NCBI GenBank assembly: GCA_003255025.1
Contig: QANY01005074.1
Coordinates: 1,565,150 to 1,629,149, forward strand
Origin: Datisca glomerata
Lineage: Eukaryota > Streptophyta > Magnoliopsida > Cucurbitales > Datiscaceae
Length of the DNA: 64,000 bases
Direction: 5' to 3'
Both the position numbers and the translations under genes were made by a program. The notes under the pieces are model-generated. The model saw nothing but the letters and a program-made list of their open reading frames with translations, did not search any database and was not told the DNA's origin. Of the stretch, positions 34,736 through 46,320 are shown piece after piece (position 1 is the first letter of the stretch; each line of letters starts with the position of its first letter).

Positions 34736-35960
34736 GGTGTGTTGGGCATATATCTTAGTAGCCCTAGGATGAATCATTGGAAAACAGCCAAACATTTATG
34801 AGATATTTATAGAAAATAAAAGATTACATGCTTATGTATAAGAGGTCAGATCAGTTAGAGATCATTTGGTATTCTGATTCTGATTTTGCTGGGTGCCGAG
34901 ATAACAGAAGATCCACTTCAAGCTACATTTACTTATTGGCTGGTGAAACCATTTGTTGGAGGAGTGCCAAACAGACACTCATAACTTACTCTAACATGGC
35001 AGTAGAATTTTTTACATGTTATGAGGTATCCAATCATGAAATATGATTGTGAAACTTTGTCACTGGGTTGCGTATTGTTGAGAACATTGAATGGCCACTA
35101 AAGTTGTATTGTGACAATAAATCTATAGTTTTATATTCCAATAGCAACATGAGCTCATCCAAATAAAAGTATATTGATATTAAGTTCTTAGTTGCAAAAG
35201 AAAGAGTACATAGTGGTTAGATGTCCATATAGCATATTGCGATGAACTCCATGATCGCAGATCCATTCACTAAGAAATTACTACCCAAGGTCTTTCACGA
35301 GCACACTACTCATATATGTGTTATGTTGTTTGAGGATATCATGGTTTGGTGGAAGTTTATTTATTTCTTTATGTTGTGTTTTGCGGACATTTGTATATTT
35401 AGTATTTTCTAATTAGGAATAAAATTATTCAGTTCATTCCACTCTGTGACATCATATTGTTGTTGACCTCACTAAAGTAAAATAAGACTAGTTAGAAGTA
35501 TACTTGTATAGATTCCATTGCATATAATTTTCTATGCTACGCATCCATGATTGATCTATGTCATTTGGTTGTATTGGTATATGTGGCCATTAATGAGTTT
35601 AGTTACAATAAAGGTAACAAAGATCACTTTGATCCTATGTAAATATAGTCAATGGACAATATTGTTTCGGATATACCTTATGTTTGAGATAGTAAATTTT
35701 GGGAGCTCATAAAATTAAACACATTTATAAGGTTACATATATGACCATGTGGGAGATTATTGGAAAACTTCAACATGTGGGGCCACATATGTAAAATTAA
35801 TATATGTTGTGCTATCTTTAAATAAGTCTAATTAAAGTGATCTAATTAAAAAAAAATTCTAAGGGTTATGGGTATAATGATCATGGAATTAATATGTTGA
35901 AGAGTCAAATTAAAAAAATAAAAAATTATTAACTACACAGTTAATTAAAAAAGGAAATCT
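34736..35960 (+). mobile_element. Ty1/copia 3' fragment: RNase H, PPT, partial LTR
   Basis: RNase H-type coding runs from LGMLGIYLSSPRMNHW-like sequence through WYSDSDFAGCRDNRRSTSSY, ICWRSAKQT, then after a stop KLYCDNKSIV and YIDIKFLVAKERV, IADPFTKKLLPKVFHEH. These are classical copia RNase H and tail motifs: the catalytic Asp in SDSDFAG, the YCDN block and ADPLTK. Several stops break it. A polypurine tract ATGTGGGAGA lies at 35,747-35,756. The 3' LTR should start at about 35,758 (TATTGG for the usual TGTTGG) and is lost after ~200 bp to CACTA sequence. RT and everything upstream are missing. Confidence 0.85.
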
Positions 35961-36300
35961 TAGAGTTAAGGTTAGGTTTACAATATAAATGTACGATTTT
36001 GTAAATACAGGAGAACCTATGGATAATAAAGACAATTCAATAAATAATTGTCATTATTTATACATGTATCAACTACAATATTTTGTACCTGTCATCTTAA
36101 TTAAAAGTAAAAATATATCATGACTCTTTAGAAAATAACTGTATAGTAGATAAACATATCATATGACATTTTATGTAAAAACTATCATGTTAGTTAGAAA
36201 CAAAAAACTTACACTCCAACGCGTTTTATATATGACAGGTTTAAGAAAACTATCGTAAAAGCAAAAACATGCTGTCATTATAACCAATTTTGTAGTAGTA
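35960..36300. mobile_element. CACTA right-end fragment
   Basis: Matches 33,100-33,415 over its whole length (shared ACAATATAAATG, CCTATGGATAATAA, AAGATGACAGGTACAAAAT on the minus strand). It ends TTTGTAGTAGTA, the last base mutated from the TAGTG terminus. Only about 340 bp are left. Confidence 0.7.
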
Positions 36301-36329
36301 TTTGAAGTGTGCTCAAAGACTGCATCATC

Positions 36330-37111
36330 AAACGCATTAATCATTTTATATACGTAGAGCCCTTCTAAAGTAATATAAAATGGTGTTTTCCCCTTTCTCT
36401 CTTGAGCCAACAAAGCCCCGACAAACTTAGAAGTTGAAGTACAGTAATAACGGCAAGTCGTTGCGTGGTGGCACCATAGTAGCAAGCGCTAGAAGTATAT
36501 CTTTAATCGCATCGTCTTTAGATTGATGTTCATTTGTCCTGGAGAACTAGCAACTTTTTCCAAAAGTAGTTGTAAATCGCTTAGAGACTTAGCAACGACA
36601 GGCATTAAGCGTCGAACATATGACACTTTTCCCATCAATGCTTTTGATTCTTTTACCAAACGCAGGGATGACATGTCCCTGATGGCTTTTCCTTTGGACT
36701 AATCAATATTTATCCCCCACTTACGCATGCAGAAGCCTAAAAATTTTTCCCATGATACGCCAAAGGCACACTTCAGTGGATTCATTTTCAACTTATAAGC
36801 CATGCACTTTTCAAAGGCACGCCTCAGATGCTTCAAATGTAACTATGCCTTCTTAGAGATTTACTACCAGGTTGTCTACATAATCTTTAACATAGACGTG
36901 GATCATATCATGGAATTTCACTATCATGGCTCGTAGTAGCCCCCGCGTTTTCCACCCAAACAACATTACAACGTAGTAAAAAATTGCAAATGGTCTCTCA
37001 ACGTAATTGTTCTAATCTTACGGGTAATTTTGTCGTCTACATTTTATGCTTTGCTCTAGCATTTACCAGAGCCTCTACATTGGGCAATGAAAAATCATTT
37101 TTGGGGAATGC
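36330..37111 (-). pseudogene. Tat-type gypsy RT and RNase H relic (3' part)
   Basis: Minus strand from 37,111: AFPKNDFSLPNVEALV, then IFYYVVMLFGW, AMIVKFHDMIHVYVKDYVDN, KMNPLKCAFGVSWEKFLGFC in shifting frames, ALMGKVSYVRRLMPVVAKSL, and finally FVGALLAQERKGKTPFY of RNase H. The RT catalytic box reads YVDN where Y-V-D-D is expected. The upstream RT start lies at 43,160-42,956; the two halves meet as D-L-N-K | A-F-P-K-N-D once the solo LTR between them is removed. Motif spelling fits the Tat/Ogre/Retand branch. Confidence 0.8.
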
Positions 37112-40100
37112 TTAACAGCCTGAAAATTTAACAAAGGTTTTCTTTAATATTTAATTCAAAAGTTTGCGGAAGCTACTTCAATTTTTTTAATAACTAACAA
37201 AGAGTGACATTAATACTTAAACATAGTTACTTATTTCAAATGATTTAAAAAATCATTTAAAAGCAATAAAAGACAATGACATCAATTATCTAGCGAAACA
37301 TTAATTATAAAATTGATTGAAACTTTAATAAAGCAATAAAACTTGAAATGTTTCCTAAAAATAACTTTTTAACTTTAGTCTCGTGCCAGAGACTCTAGAC
37401 TTCATCCGTATAAACACATACTAATCATCTGAAAATTCTAGAATAAAATGGAGTGGGTTTAAAAATATACTTAGTAAGTAAAAACATACATACATAACAT
37501 CACTATAATGGCAATCACATACAATACATATCATTCTTCATATAGAGTGTCATGTGTAGAACTTATAATTCATTCAGAACGTTCTTATCTTTCATATAGA
37601 GTTCATTGGCCAATTGCATTAGAGCTCGCCACCACATCTAGAACACAACAAAATTACCCATCAGTAAGTTGTTAGCTTGTAAGGTACATACATGTGACTT
37701 TTTTCACGAGTACTAGTCCGCACGTTCAAGAAGGTGGAATAAGTTGCAAAATGCCTTCCCATAAGACTATTTAGATCATATACACATACCATTTCCTGAA
37801 GGACGGGGTAAAACAGAGACCTTTTTGGAAGGAGAAGGAAAACATTACAAAATTGGTGGGTACGTGACTCTAACGGCATAAAATGTTTTGCATTACATTA
37901 TCATACGGTTATCTTTCTTCTCTTTTAACTTATATCCTTTCAGAATGTCACAATCGTACATCACAATATCATCATAGAATAAGGTACAACAATATAATGA
38001 TAACATCACAACAACAACCATCATAGGGAAAAACAGTCAAGGTTTCATTCTAAGATTTTCAAGCACAAACAAACACACAGTTACATATGTAAGATTTCAC
38101 TTACTTGTTAGCCTGGTAAACAAGTTACAGAATAGAATATCCTAAAATAGATAACACTATACTTCTCAGAATGATATGATTGTAAATTCAAAAACTAACA
38201 CTATAAAGCAGAGTCGGGTAAATTACACATAACATTTTCTAGGGTTTCCTTAAAACACTACTACAATTTTGGCTAACAATGACACTGACATATATAATAC
38301 AATGACAGGTCTCTAAAATCTATCAGAGGAAAATAGAGTAGTGTGGGGTAATTTGGATGAGATGACAGCTAAAAAATTAGTTGTCATTAATGTATTATCT
38401 ACCATGACAGGTATAATAATCACAGTCATAATTATACATACCCATTTATGTTAATTACAAAAATGCCATCTATATAATACTAATATTTCTCATGTCCTCT
38501 CTCAGAAATCATATCCTCCTCTGGAACTCTCTCTCTAGAGTGAACTCGAAGCTCTCTCGAACTCCTCTCTCACTCTCAGCCTGCTCTCTCTCTCTCTCTC
38601 TCTCTCTTCCTCTCGAGCTTTCCTCTGCACTGCTCTTTGTACCTCATCTCTGTACTGTTCTCTCTCTCTCGATACTCCTCTCTCTCCACTACTCGCTCTT
38701 CTCTGATCTATTCTCTCTCTTGAATCTTAGCCTCATGCGACGGTTCTCGCTCTTTCTTAGTAAATTTGTAGTTTTCATCTTTATTTAGTGTTATTTGTTC
38801 TGATTTAATTTTATTGAGATTTAGGGTTTAGATTTTGAGTTATGATTTTGAGTTTTCTGATTTATTCAAGGTTTAGATTTAGAGTTAGGGTTTGGAGTTT
38901 TTGAATTTATTTGGTTTCTCCATTTGGTTGTAAGGTTTGAATATTATGTTTTCTTGATTTGAGCCATGCATGTTACTAGGAGTTAATGGCGGAGAAATTT
39001 GCAATCTTGTGTTCCCAGCGTGGCTAATTACTATGCTTTTTGTGGCTTTTCTAGCTTGGTTTACATTGAGGACTTGTGGGGATGTGATGGTTTTTTGGAA
39101 ATTGGAATCAGAAGAAATCTTGAGAGGTGGGTTTGTATTTGTTAAATTGTGAAGGACTCTTACATGTATATGCTCGGTTATCTGAGCTTCTAGAACTCCA
39201 AGAATCATCTACTATTCTAAAATGTGATCGTCAGCACAATCGCAACAAACCTTAAGTGTTACACTGAGGTGAAATAATTTTATTTTTTATAATTGCTTAT
39301 AATTATTTTCTGAGTATCTGATATTTTATTTAAATGTGTCCATTTTAGAGTAAGGAGGTCATTGATCACACCTAAGTTTGTTCTTGGAGCTGGCATCAGG
39401 ATAATTTATATTTCTTCATTTTGTTGAAGTGAGCTAGTCTGGTACTTATGGTATAACTCTCTTTTCTTTTCATTTCAGTTTATTGTTTGGGGGTTTCTTT
39501 GCAGGTATATGACATGGAAGCTGCTTTGGAAATTAAACACTGTTAAATTTATATTTGCAAATCATATAGTAAGTCCAACTTTTAATTGTTTATATTTTGA
39601 GTAATTGCTTTTATTTTAATTAGACTCTATCCCTATTAACCTCATCTAGTTCTAAAGGTTTTCTCCAAAAAAATTAATTTTAGAGAGAGCAGTTTCGTTT
39701 TTAGAAGAATACCAATGTTCACAGAGCAGGACCACCTTCTATTACACCATTGGTTGGCAAATCTTTATAGAGGATAGCCCTGTGAAATTCAAATCTTCAA
39801 TGGAACCACTTTTGCAAGTAACTCTCTCTATCGACAAACAAGTAGCTTCACTAGCAACTTGATTAATTTATTGATAATGGCTCAGCTAATAATGTTAAAA
39901 ATGGATACTTTTTCTTCATTATGCATAAACCAGTCTCTTATGGCTCGCCCTTGTAGAGTTGGGTCAGTTTATTTTCTTGAGATTTTACCAAAACCTCTAG
40001 CCTTTTTTCCAACTCCAGCAAAAAACAGAGCAATCTCAGAGTAATAAGGGCCTCAGTTGCAGTAGAGCAGCAAGCATAGAAGAGCAAAGTAGTACTTATC

Positions 40101-42955
40101 AAATTGGCATTAGAGGAAGGTACTTCATATCTTATCTTTTCTCTTCAATTCAATTCCCTAGAAAAGTCTTTTCTGCTCCAACGCCCAAGTATAATTCTTA
40201 CTTGGAATTTCTCAAAGATACATAGAATTAGCAACTTTAAATGTGATTTTTAACTAAGTTATTTGAGTCTTTGTTTCGTTGCTATCAAATTGGTCATTAG
40301 ATCTTACATTCTTGTAAGTTGGTCACTTTACTCTTGATACATGCAACATTATGCTTTATAAGGATAATAAAGAAAGTCCTAGACTAGTTGCTATTTCGTG
40401 TATAGCTCTAGAAAGTCTAACATATATTCTACCCATGAACTTAGATGCAATGCAAGGTATTGTTCTTCTCTTTGTTACCAAGAAAGTTTAAATCAATTTA
40501 ATCAACATTTGATAGGAAAATGTAAGTTTCTTATTATCTTTTTACTTGCTACAGGCACTTCCCAATCGTAAAGAAGCTCTCATCGTATCTCCTTGGCCAT
40601 AGAGTTCACTTCCAAGGCATGCCAAAATGAAGAAGTTTGAGAATTTAAAACCCTCGGTGAATGTCTTTTCCATTCATCCCTCTTCTATCATTTTATTATG
40701 ATATCTCATGTCATAGAAGTAATTATTTTACTAAATCCATGCTTTAAATGTAGTGATGGCAGGATATGAGTGCTGAAGAATTATTTTTTTAATGAACCTT
40801 TATTTTTTCTACTATCATATTAACAATAGTTAAGTAAATGAATTTTTATAGTTACATTTTGTAGTTCTCTTGCCAATCGCTAGGAAACTCATTTCATTTG
40901 TGATGATTGGTTTAGTTACACTTTGTAGTTCTCTTTTGCTTGGTTAGACTAAGAAGTCGAGCCTACTTCTTATTTGAGGTTTGTACTTTTGTTCCAAGTA
41001 TGATTGTAAGTCAAGCTTGAGATAGGTAACGGAAATGATTTGGTATGAAGACCTGAGATGACTTTATTGTATCTTTCCAAGATCTATCTCTGATTAACTT
41101 TTACTGTCTAAGACACGTTGGAAGGCCCGACTTTGTGTCATGGGAAGGCAGTTTTTACCTTTCAATGACATTTTTTTAAAAATTATGGGACCTTTTAATG
41201 ACGGGGAATCCCCCGTCATCTAATACCTTTTTGTGGGACTTTAGATGATGGGGAGTCCCCGTCATTAAAGGCCAAAAATTGAGATTTTTTAATGACAGAG
41301 AATGTAAAGATGGCAGCTTGGTAGATGACAGTTGGTCAGCTATCAATATATGGTTATAATGGTGGGTTTTACCCGTCATCTAACCCCCTTTTTATTATAG
41401 TGAAATTCTAAATTACTTCCTGACTGTACTATAATACATCAGAGTGTCCCTTATTTATTATATGAAATCCAATATCATTTGGAAACAAGGCTGTCATAGA
41501 AAATTGTTTTTTAGTTAAAGCAATAATGTTTTAAAAATGTTTCAATGTTAAGCACCTATCGAAAAATTCTGAAAATTTACACTATTGTCCGAGATACTCT
41601 CAAAATAATACAGTAAAATTTTAAAGTTAAGTTGATTAGGTTTCAATACATTAATAACCCAAAACTTGAATATTAGTAGTCTATCCTTTTATGCACTAAC
41701 CAGAAACTTCTAAAAATTCTAAAAAAATCACAGAGATCTAATTGTACTGTATTATTTTTACGGTAATAACTTAAAGTATTAAGAATAGTCCCTATAGGTT
41801 TAAGATTCAAATTACAATGTTTGAGTTCCAAGAAATCAGTTTGATTCCATAGTGTGAATCCACCAGTTTTGCGGGAAAAAATCAAATATTTTTATTATCA
41901 ATGCTAACCCACTTGTAAACTTTTTAAAACATAAATAAACCTTCATATTTTTTCTTAACCTAAGTTTTATGCTAATCTCTTCTTTAAAATCATGCCAAAA
42001 ACAAATACAACAATATTACGTCTAAGAGATGGACTCGAAATTTACCCCTTAGTGCGATCCAAAATAAAACGATAAGACTTTTGCCATAACCACGGTCGAT
42101 CAGAGGATGAAAGAGAGATATATTTTTTATAATGAGAGAGAGAGAGTTTATGTTCGTGTATGAGAGGAAGAGGGAGATTTGTGAGAATGAGGGAAAGAGA
42201 GGAGTGTCTTAAAATATCACACCAATTATAAAAGGAAGTCTCTTTAATTCTTCAAACTATTCCTTACATATCACTCTCTAAGTTTAGGAAAGAAAAATGT
42301 CCATCAATGGGGTAAAAGGGTGGCCTGCCTAACAAGGCAAAGAGTGAATTTAACCCTAATATTATTTTTTCCCTTTCCTAACAACGCAAAAAGGAGTAAA
42401 TTTAACCCTAATAATACTTTTTCCCTTTTGAATAATAATGACATAATATAATACAAAAAATACTACACCCTATGCATGGTAAAATATTAGTCACAATATT
42501 CGTAACAAGGGGAAAAATATTTTACATTAAAGCCTTTCCTTATAACTCTCTTCTCCCTACGGAAGGAAAAACGCACAATAAAAATAACCAAGAGGGTATG
42601 GGCGTGGGAGGGGATTAATATGAGACAAAATTGAATTTGTTTTCCTAAACACTACTTTCTAAATTTCATAAAGGACCCTTATTTCTAAATTCTAAAATTA
42701 TTTACCCACTTTTAAAACATTCGGTCTTAATTAAAAAAATTAAAGAATTAAGTAGTCCTATGTATCACAATGTACACGTGTCCACTAAATTGATTTATTA
42801 TTATAATCACATAACCTGAGAGATTTATACTAAAAATAAATATATGCGACATCATATTATAATATAAGGGGCTAAAGTTATACTTCAAAAGACATATGTG
42901 ATTAAATTATTAATCACCCTAACCTTAGTGTTGGCCGAAGAATAGGGGTCTTACA
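37112..42955 (-). mobile_element. Chromovirus-type solo LTR (split by a CACTA element)
   Basis: On the minus strand it starts TGTAAGACCCCTATTCTTCG at 42,955 and ends TTTTCAGGCTGTTA near 37,112. TGTAAGACCCC...CAGGC(C/T)GTTACA ends are typical of long Tekay-like LTRs. No internal gag, pol, PBS or PPT is present, and Tat RT coding continues on both sides, so it is a solo LTR of about 2.7 kb (5.84 kb minus the 3.15 kb CACTA element). The flanking 5-mers (AAAAC / TAAGC on the minus strand) are only a partial match to a target duplication. It holds GA-rich runs (42,130-42,205). Confidence 0.75.
38256..41402. mobile_element. Complete non-autonomous CACTA element, TSD AAA
   Basis: Left end CACTACTACAATTTTGGC at 38,256, right end ...TTATTATAGTG at 41,402, flanked by AAA on both sides (38,253-38,255; 41,403-41,405), the 3-bp duplication of this superfamily. 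The left end carries TGACAG-type subterminal motifs and the right end GACGGGGAATCCCCCGTC-type motifs, so the two ends are unlike beyond the first ~10 bp. Inside: a CT-rich leader-like tract (38,510-38,720), GTTTAGGGTTTGGAG-type sequence, a weak open frame (38,970-39,152) and intron-like DNA. No transposase. It would depend on a partner element for movement. Confidence 0.85.
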
Positions 42956-43165
42956 GTTTTGTTGAGATCCATGAAATTCACACAACAATGAATCTTAGCA
43001 TTCTTCTCCTTCTTCACCTGCATGATATTCGCCGATCATATAGAGTGTTTAATGGGTTTGATAAATCCCACGTCTATTAGTTTTTAGATTTTAGACATTG
43101 GAGTTATGAAAAATCTGTGCTGTTTGCCTGACTAATGTATGATTCTCTAAAACCCCCCAGTTTAG
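42956..43165 (-). pseudogene. Tat-type gypsy RT relic (5' part)
   Basis: Minus-strand frames read ENHTLVRQTAQIFHNSNV, then NRRGIYQTH (for R-x-G-F-I-x-P), SANIMQVKKEKNAKI and CVNFMDLNK. This is the N-terminal RT of the Tat lineage (F-I-x-x-V-x-Y-x-x-W-L-A-N-x-V-x-V-K-K and C-V-D-F-x-D-L-N-K). It runs straight into the solo LTR; the protein continues at 37,111. The 5' side is lost near the second gypsy element's LTR. Confidence 0.75.
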
Positions 43166-43327
43166 CTGAAAATGTAGAAGTAAGGAAGAAGTTATCTGAC
43201 ATTCTATAGAAAAAGTAATGTTATCTGACCATCTGATGTGACTTTTTATTATGGTTTTTGATAAAAAGTTGTTAAGATGACAGTCTTAACCCCCTTCATT
43301 GATGGAGTTTAATAACGGTTTTTCCAT

Positions 43328-43702
43328 TATTTTAATTAGGTGCTGGAATAAACCTTCTGTATAATGAGAGATTATCTTTTGTAAAAGACAGATTGTTATC
43401 AATATAATTTTGTGAGTTTCCTTTCACTTTGTGAGAAATTCTTGTATTCTTTGGTAAGAACTCAGATCTAACCTTATCAAGGTAACTTGTTGTATTCACC
43501 CTGACTCATCAATCTATTCTATTCATCCATTCCAGATTGTGGCATCTTCAACATACCATTTCAATCTTAAAGCTTTGGTTCTCTTCAACAAGTTTGTATT
43601 GGGTCAAACATTTATCCTTTCTTGGCTTGAATTTGATCCTAAGGTTCTTGAACCATCAATGTTGTCAGGTTTTATCGTAATTCATTGGTGAGGTTCATAT
43701 CA
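43328..43702 (+). repeat. 5' LTR (R/U5 part) of second gypsy element
   Basis: Matches 53,488-53,855 with scattered differences, ending TCATATCA just before the primer-binding site. The U3 side is missing; the sequence before 43,328 does not match 53,300-53,480 and instead adjoins the Tat relic. Confidence 0.8.
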
Positions 43703-43704
43703 TT

Positions 43705-43716
43705 TGGTATCAGAGC
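43705..43716 (+). other. Primer-binding site, initiator tRNA-Met type
   Basis: TGGTATCAGAGC, two bases after the LTR end, complementary to the 3' end of plant initiator methionine tRNA; it would prime minus-strand synthesis. Confidence 0.92.
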
Positions 43717-44287
43717 TTTGGCTCATCAAATCAGTTTTTATCTATCTTTCAAATTTCAATACTGTAAATTCAAAAATTAAATAAATATATATTCAAAAAT
43801 AAAATAAAATTACTCTCTTCAAATTTTGATTTGCTCCTTTTTGTTATTTGGTCATTCTTTATTGTACCGAGGCTTCTAGTTACGAAATTCCAGATTCAAT
43901 TGAGCTTAAAATTTCTCAAACTCGGGAATGAGCTTTGTTTCAAAGGCTGGGATTTTTCACCAATTGTTACTATGCTGATCTTAAAACCATTCTTATTATG
44001 TCTGAACCATTTATTCTTGTTTTTCCCATTCCTTCTCATGTAAACTGAAGCTATAAAGTACTTGCTACTTGCTGTTTTTGGTAAGATCATTGATAGAGTT
44101 CTTTACAAAGGACTTGTATGATGAATTGAAGAGTGGTAAAAGGTAAGAGTGGTGAGATCAGTTTCGAGAAAAGCTAAAAAAGAGCGTGAATACGAGTGGA
44201 ACTCATCTTGTTTAGAGTGTAAACAATTGAGGGAGTGTGTGAGGTCAAATTTTGTTTTGCTATAATTCTTATAATAGATAATCAATA

Positions 44288-45230
44288 TGAGCAGTGGCAA
44301 TCAGCAACAAGTTCCCAATATGAAGTTCTGGATGAAGGTTGTGGTGGATCAAATTAAGTTGTTAAGTGCAAGATTAGATGATTTGTAATCTTCAAGCGAA
44401 ACAAATTTTTCTGAAGAGCGACAGATTGAGCAAGTAGAAGAAGTAGATTCTGATGAAGGGAATTCTCATTCTAGGAGAAGAAAGAGGCTGGAGATAAAGG
44501 GATAACAATTTGGGCAGCGTAAAAATGACAATTCCATCTTTCCAAGGAAAGAATGATCCGGAGTTGTATTTGGAGTGGGAGAGAAAAATAAAACATGTTT
44601 TTATTGGCATAACTATTCAAAAGAGAAGAAAGTTAAATTGGCAGCGGTGGAGTTCACTGATTATGCAAGTATTTGGTGTGATCAATTAGTTTTAAGTAGA
44701 AAAGGGAATGGAGAGAGGGCTATTCGTACTTGGGAGGTCATGAAAGCGGTGCGTGCAAGAGGTTTATGCCTTGCCACTACTATAGAGATTTGTAAAGAAA
44801 TTTGCAAGGGTTGGTTCAAGGTTCCATGAGCATCGAAGACTATTACAAGAAATTAGAAATAGTCAAGACAATAGAAAATATGGAAGACCGAGAGGCTACC
44901 ATGCCAATGTTTATTGGAGGTTTAAACAAAAAAATTGTTGATGTGGTGGATTTGCAACATTATGTGGAGATGGAGGAGTTGCTGTACAAAGCCATTAAAG
45001 TGGAGAAGCAATTCAGGTAAAAAAGGTCTAACACTGGTTCGGCTTCTAATTCTTTATGGAAGTCAAATTAGAGAGATCACAGAATCGCTTCAAAATAAAA
45101 AAGAAGAAGAAAATCAAGGGAGTCGGTTGATGTTGTTAAAGGTATAACTAAATCTAAATATTTTTCTAAATCACGAGATATTAAGTGTTTTAGGTGCCAA
45201 GGTTTTGGGCATATTTCTACCAATGCCTGA
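44288..45230 (+). pseudogene. gag of second gypsy element
   Basis: ATG at about 44,288: MSSGNQQQVPNMKFWMKVVV, an acidic/Arg-rich linker (RRRKRLE), then the capsid-like core in broken frames: NDPELYLEWERKIKHVF, YSKEKKVKLAAVEFTDYAS, IWCDQLVLS, MSIEDYYKKLEIVKTIEN, EATMPMFIGGLNKKIVDVVD, LQHYVEMEELLYKAIKVEKQ. A zinc knuckle IKCFRCQGFGHISTNA follows at 45,180; its last Cys is replaced (C-x2-C-x4-H-x4-A), a loss of the zinc ligand. Frameshifts near 44,380-44,560, 44,780 and 45,020 make it inactive. Gag would form the virus-like particle. Confidence 0.85.
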
Positions 45231-45434
45231 ACAAAAGAGTGATGATTGTGTTGGATGATGGTGAGATTGAAAGTGATAGCTCGAGTGAGGATGAAATGCC
45301 ATCATTAGAAGGTTCTTCTGATGTTGATATTGAAGAATCGATAACAGGTGATTTATAGTTGCACGGAGAGCACTAAATATTCAGCCTAAGAATGATGGTG
45401 ATGAGGAACAATGAGAATAACTTTTCCAGACTAG

Positions 45435-45705
45435 ATGCTTGGTGAAGACAAAGTATGTACTATGATAATTGATAATGGGAGTTGTACTAATGTGGCTTGT
45501 ACCTTGTGGGTAGATAAGCTAAATTTAGATATCTTGAAGCATCCTAAGCCATACAAGTTGCAATGGCTGAATGAAGGTGGACAAGTGAAGGTAACCAAGC
45601 AAGTGTTGGTTTCTTTTTCAATTGACAAATATATGGATGAGGTTGTTTGTGATGTGGCACCAATGCATGTTGGTCATTTCTTACTTGGTCGACCATGGTA
45701 ATTTG
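45435..45705 (+). pseudogene. Aspartic protease of second gypsy element
   Basis: LGEDKVCTMIIDNGSCTNVA contains the retropepsin site as D-N-G-S (family D-S/T-G), so the catalytic Asp is kept but its neighbour is changed. Then come KLNLDILKHPKPYKLQWLNE, VLVSFSIDKYMDEVVCDVAP and the C-terminal HFLLGRPW. Open for 88 codons; ends in a stop after LGRPW. A long Lys-rich connector follows before RT. Confidence 0.85.
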
Positions 45706-45820
45706 GTAGGAGGGCTACAGATCATGGATACAAAAATCATGATTCCTTTTTATTTAATAACCAATTTTTTGTATAACCCCTCTTACACATTTGTAAACTT
45801 ATGAAAATTAGATTAGATTA

Positions 45821-46320
45821 GCAAGTGAGTGCAAAATGAGGTAAAAGAGATTTATGATCAAGAGGAAAATAAAAATAAAGAAAGTGAGGATGAGAAAAAA
45901 ATTCAAAGAAAATAGTGAGGCCGAGAGAAAATGTGAGGGAAAATGTGCAAATAGAAAGAAAGACAAGAACGTGAATACATTTGCTAGAAAAAGTGAGCTT
46001 AAGAGTGTTTATATTACAAGGAACCAACAACTTGTACTTATGTACAAGAATGCTTATTTTTTTACTAATGACCTTAGCAAGTAAGTGCAAAATGAGGTAA
46101 AAGAGATTTGTGATCAAGAGGAAAATAAAAATAAATAAAGTGAGGATGAGAAAAAAATTCAAAGAAAATAGTGAGGACGAGAGAAAATGTGAGGGAAAAT
46201 GTGCAAATAGAAAGAAAGACAAGAAATTGAGTACATTTGCTAGAAAAGTGAGCTTAAGAGTGTTCATATTACAAGGAATCAAATACTTGTACTTATGTAC
46301 AAGAATCCTTATTGCAAGAA
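45821..46320 (+). repeat. Tandem duplication (256-bp period) in the PR-RT connector
   Basis: GCAAGT(G/A)AGTGCAAAATGAGG starts at 45,821 and again at 46,077. The two copies stay almost identical through the Lys/Glu-rich connector to CTTATGTACAAGAAT. The coding sense is MRKKFKENSE, CEGKCANRKKDK. Being so alike, the duplication is younger than most decay in the element. Confidence 0.9.

Noticed and set aside
26276..41402. One 15-kb CACTA element from the left GACGGGG-type end to the right one
   Set aside because: The ends match well, but 38,256-41,402 has its own AAA target duplication and its own left end, and family right ends occur at 33,415 and 36,300. Several elements explain the data better.
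45818..46282. 154-codon minus-strand frame rich in Phe, Leu and Ser
   Set aside because: Antisense to the Lys/Glu-rich connector, made long by the 256-bp duplication; not a gene.
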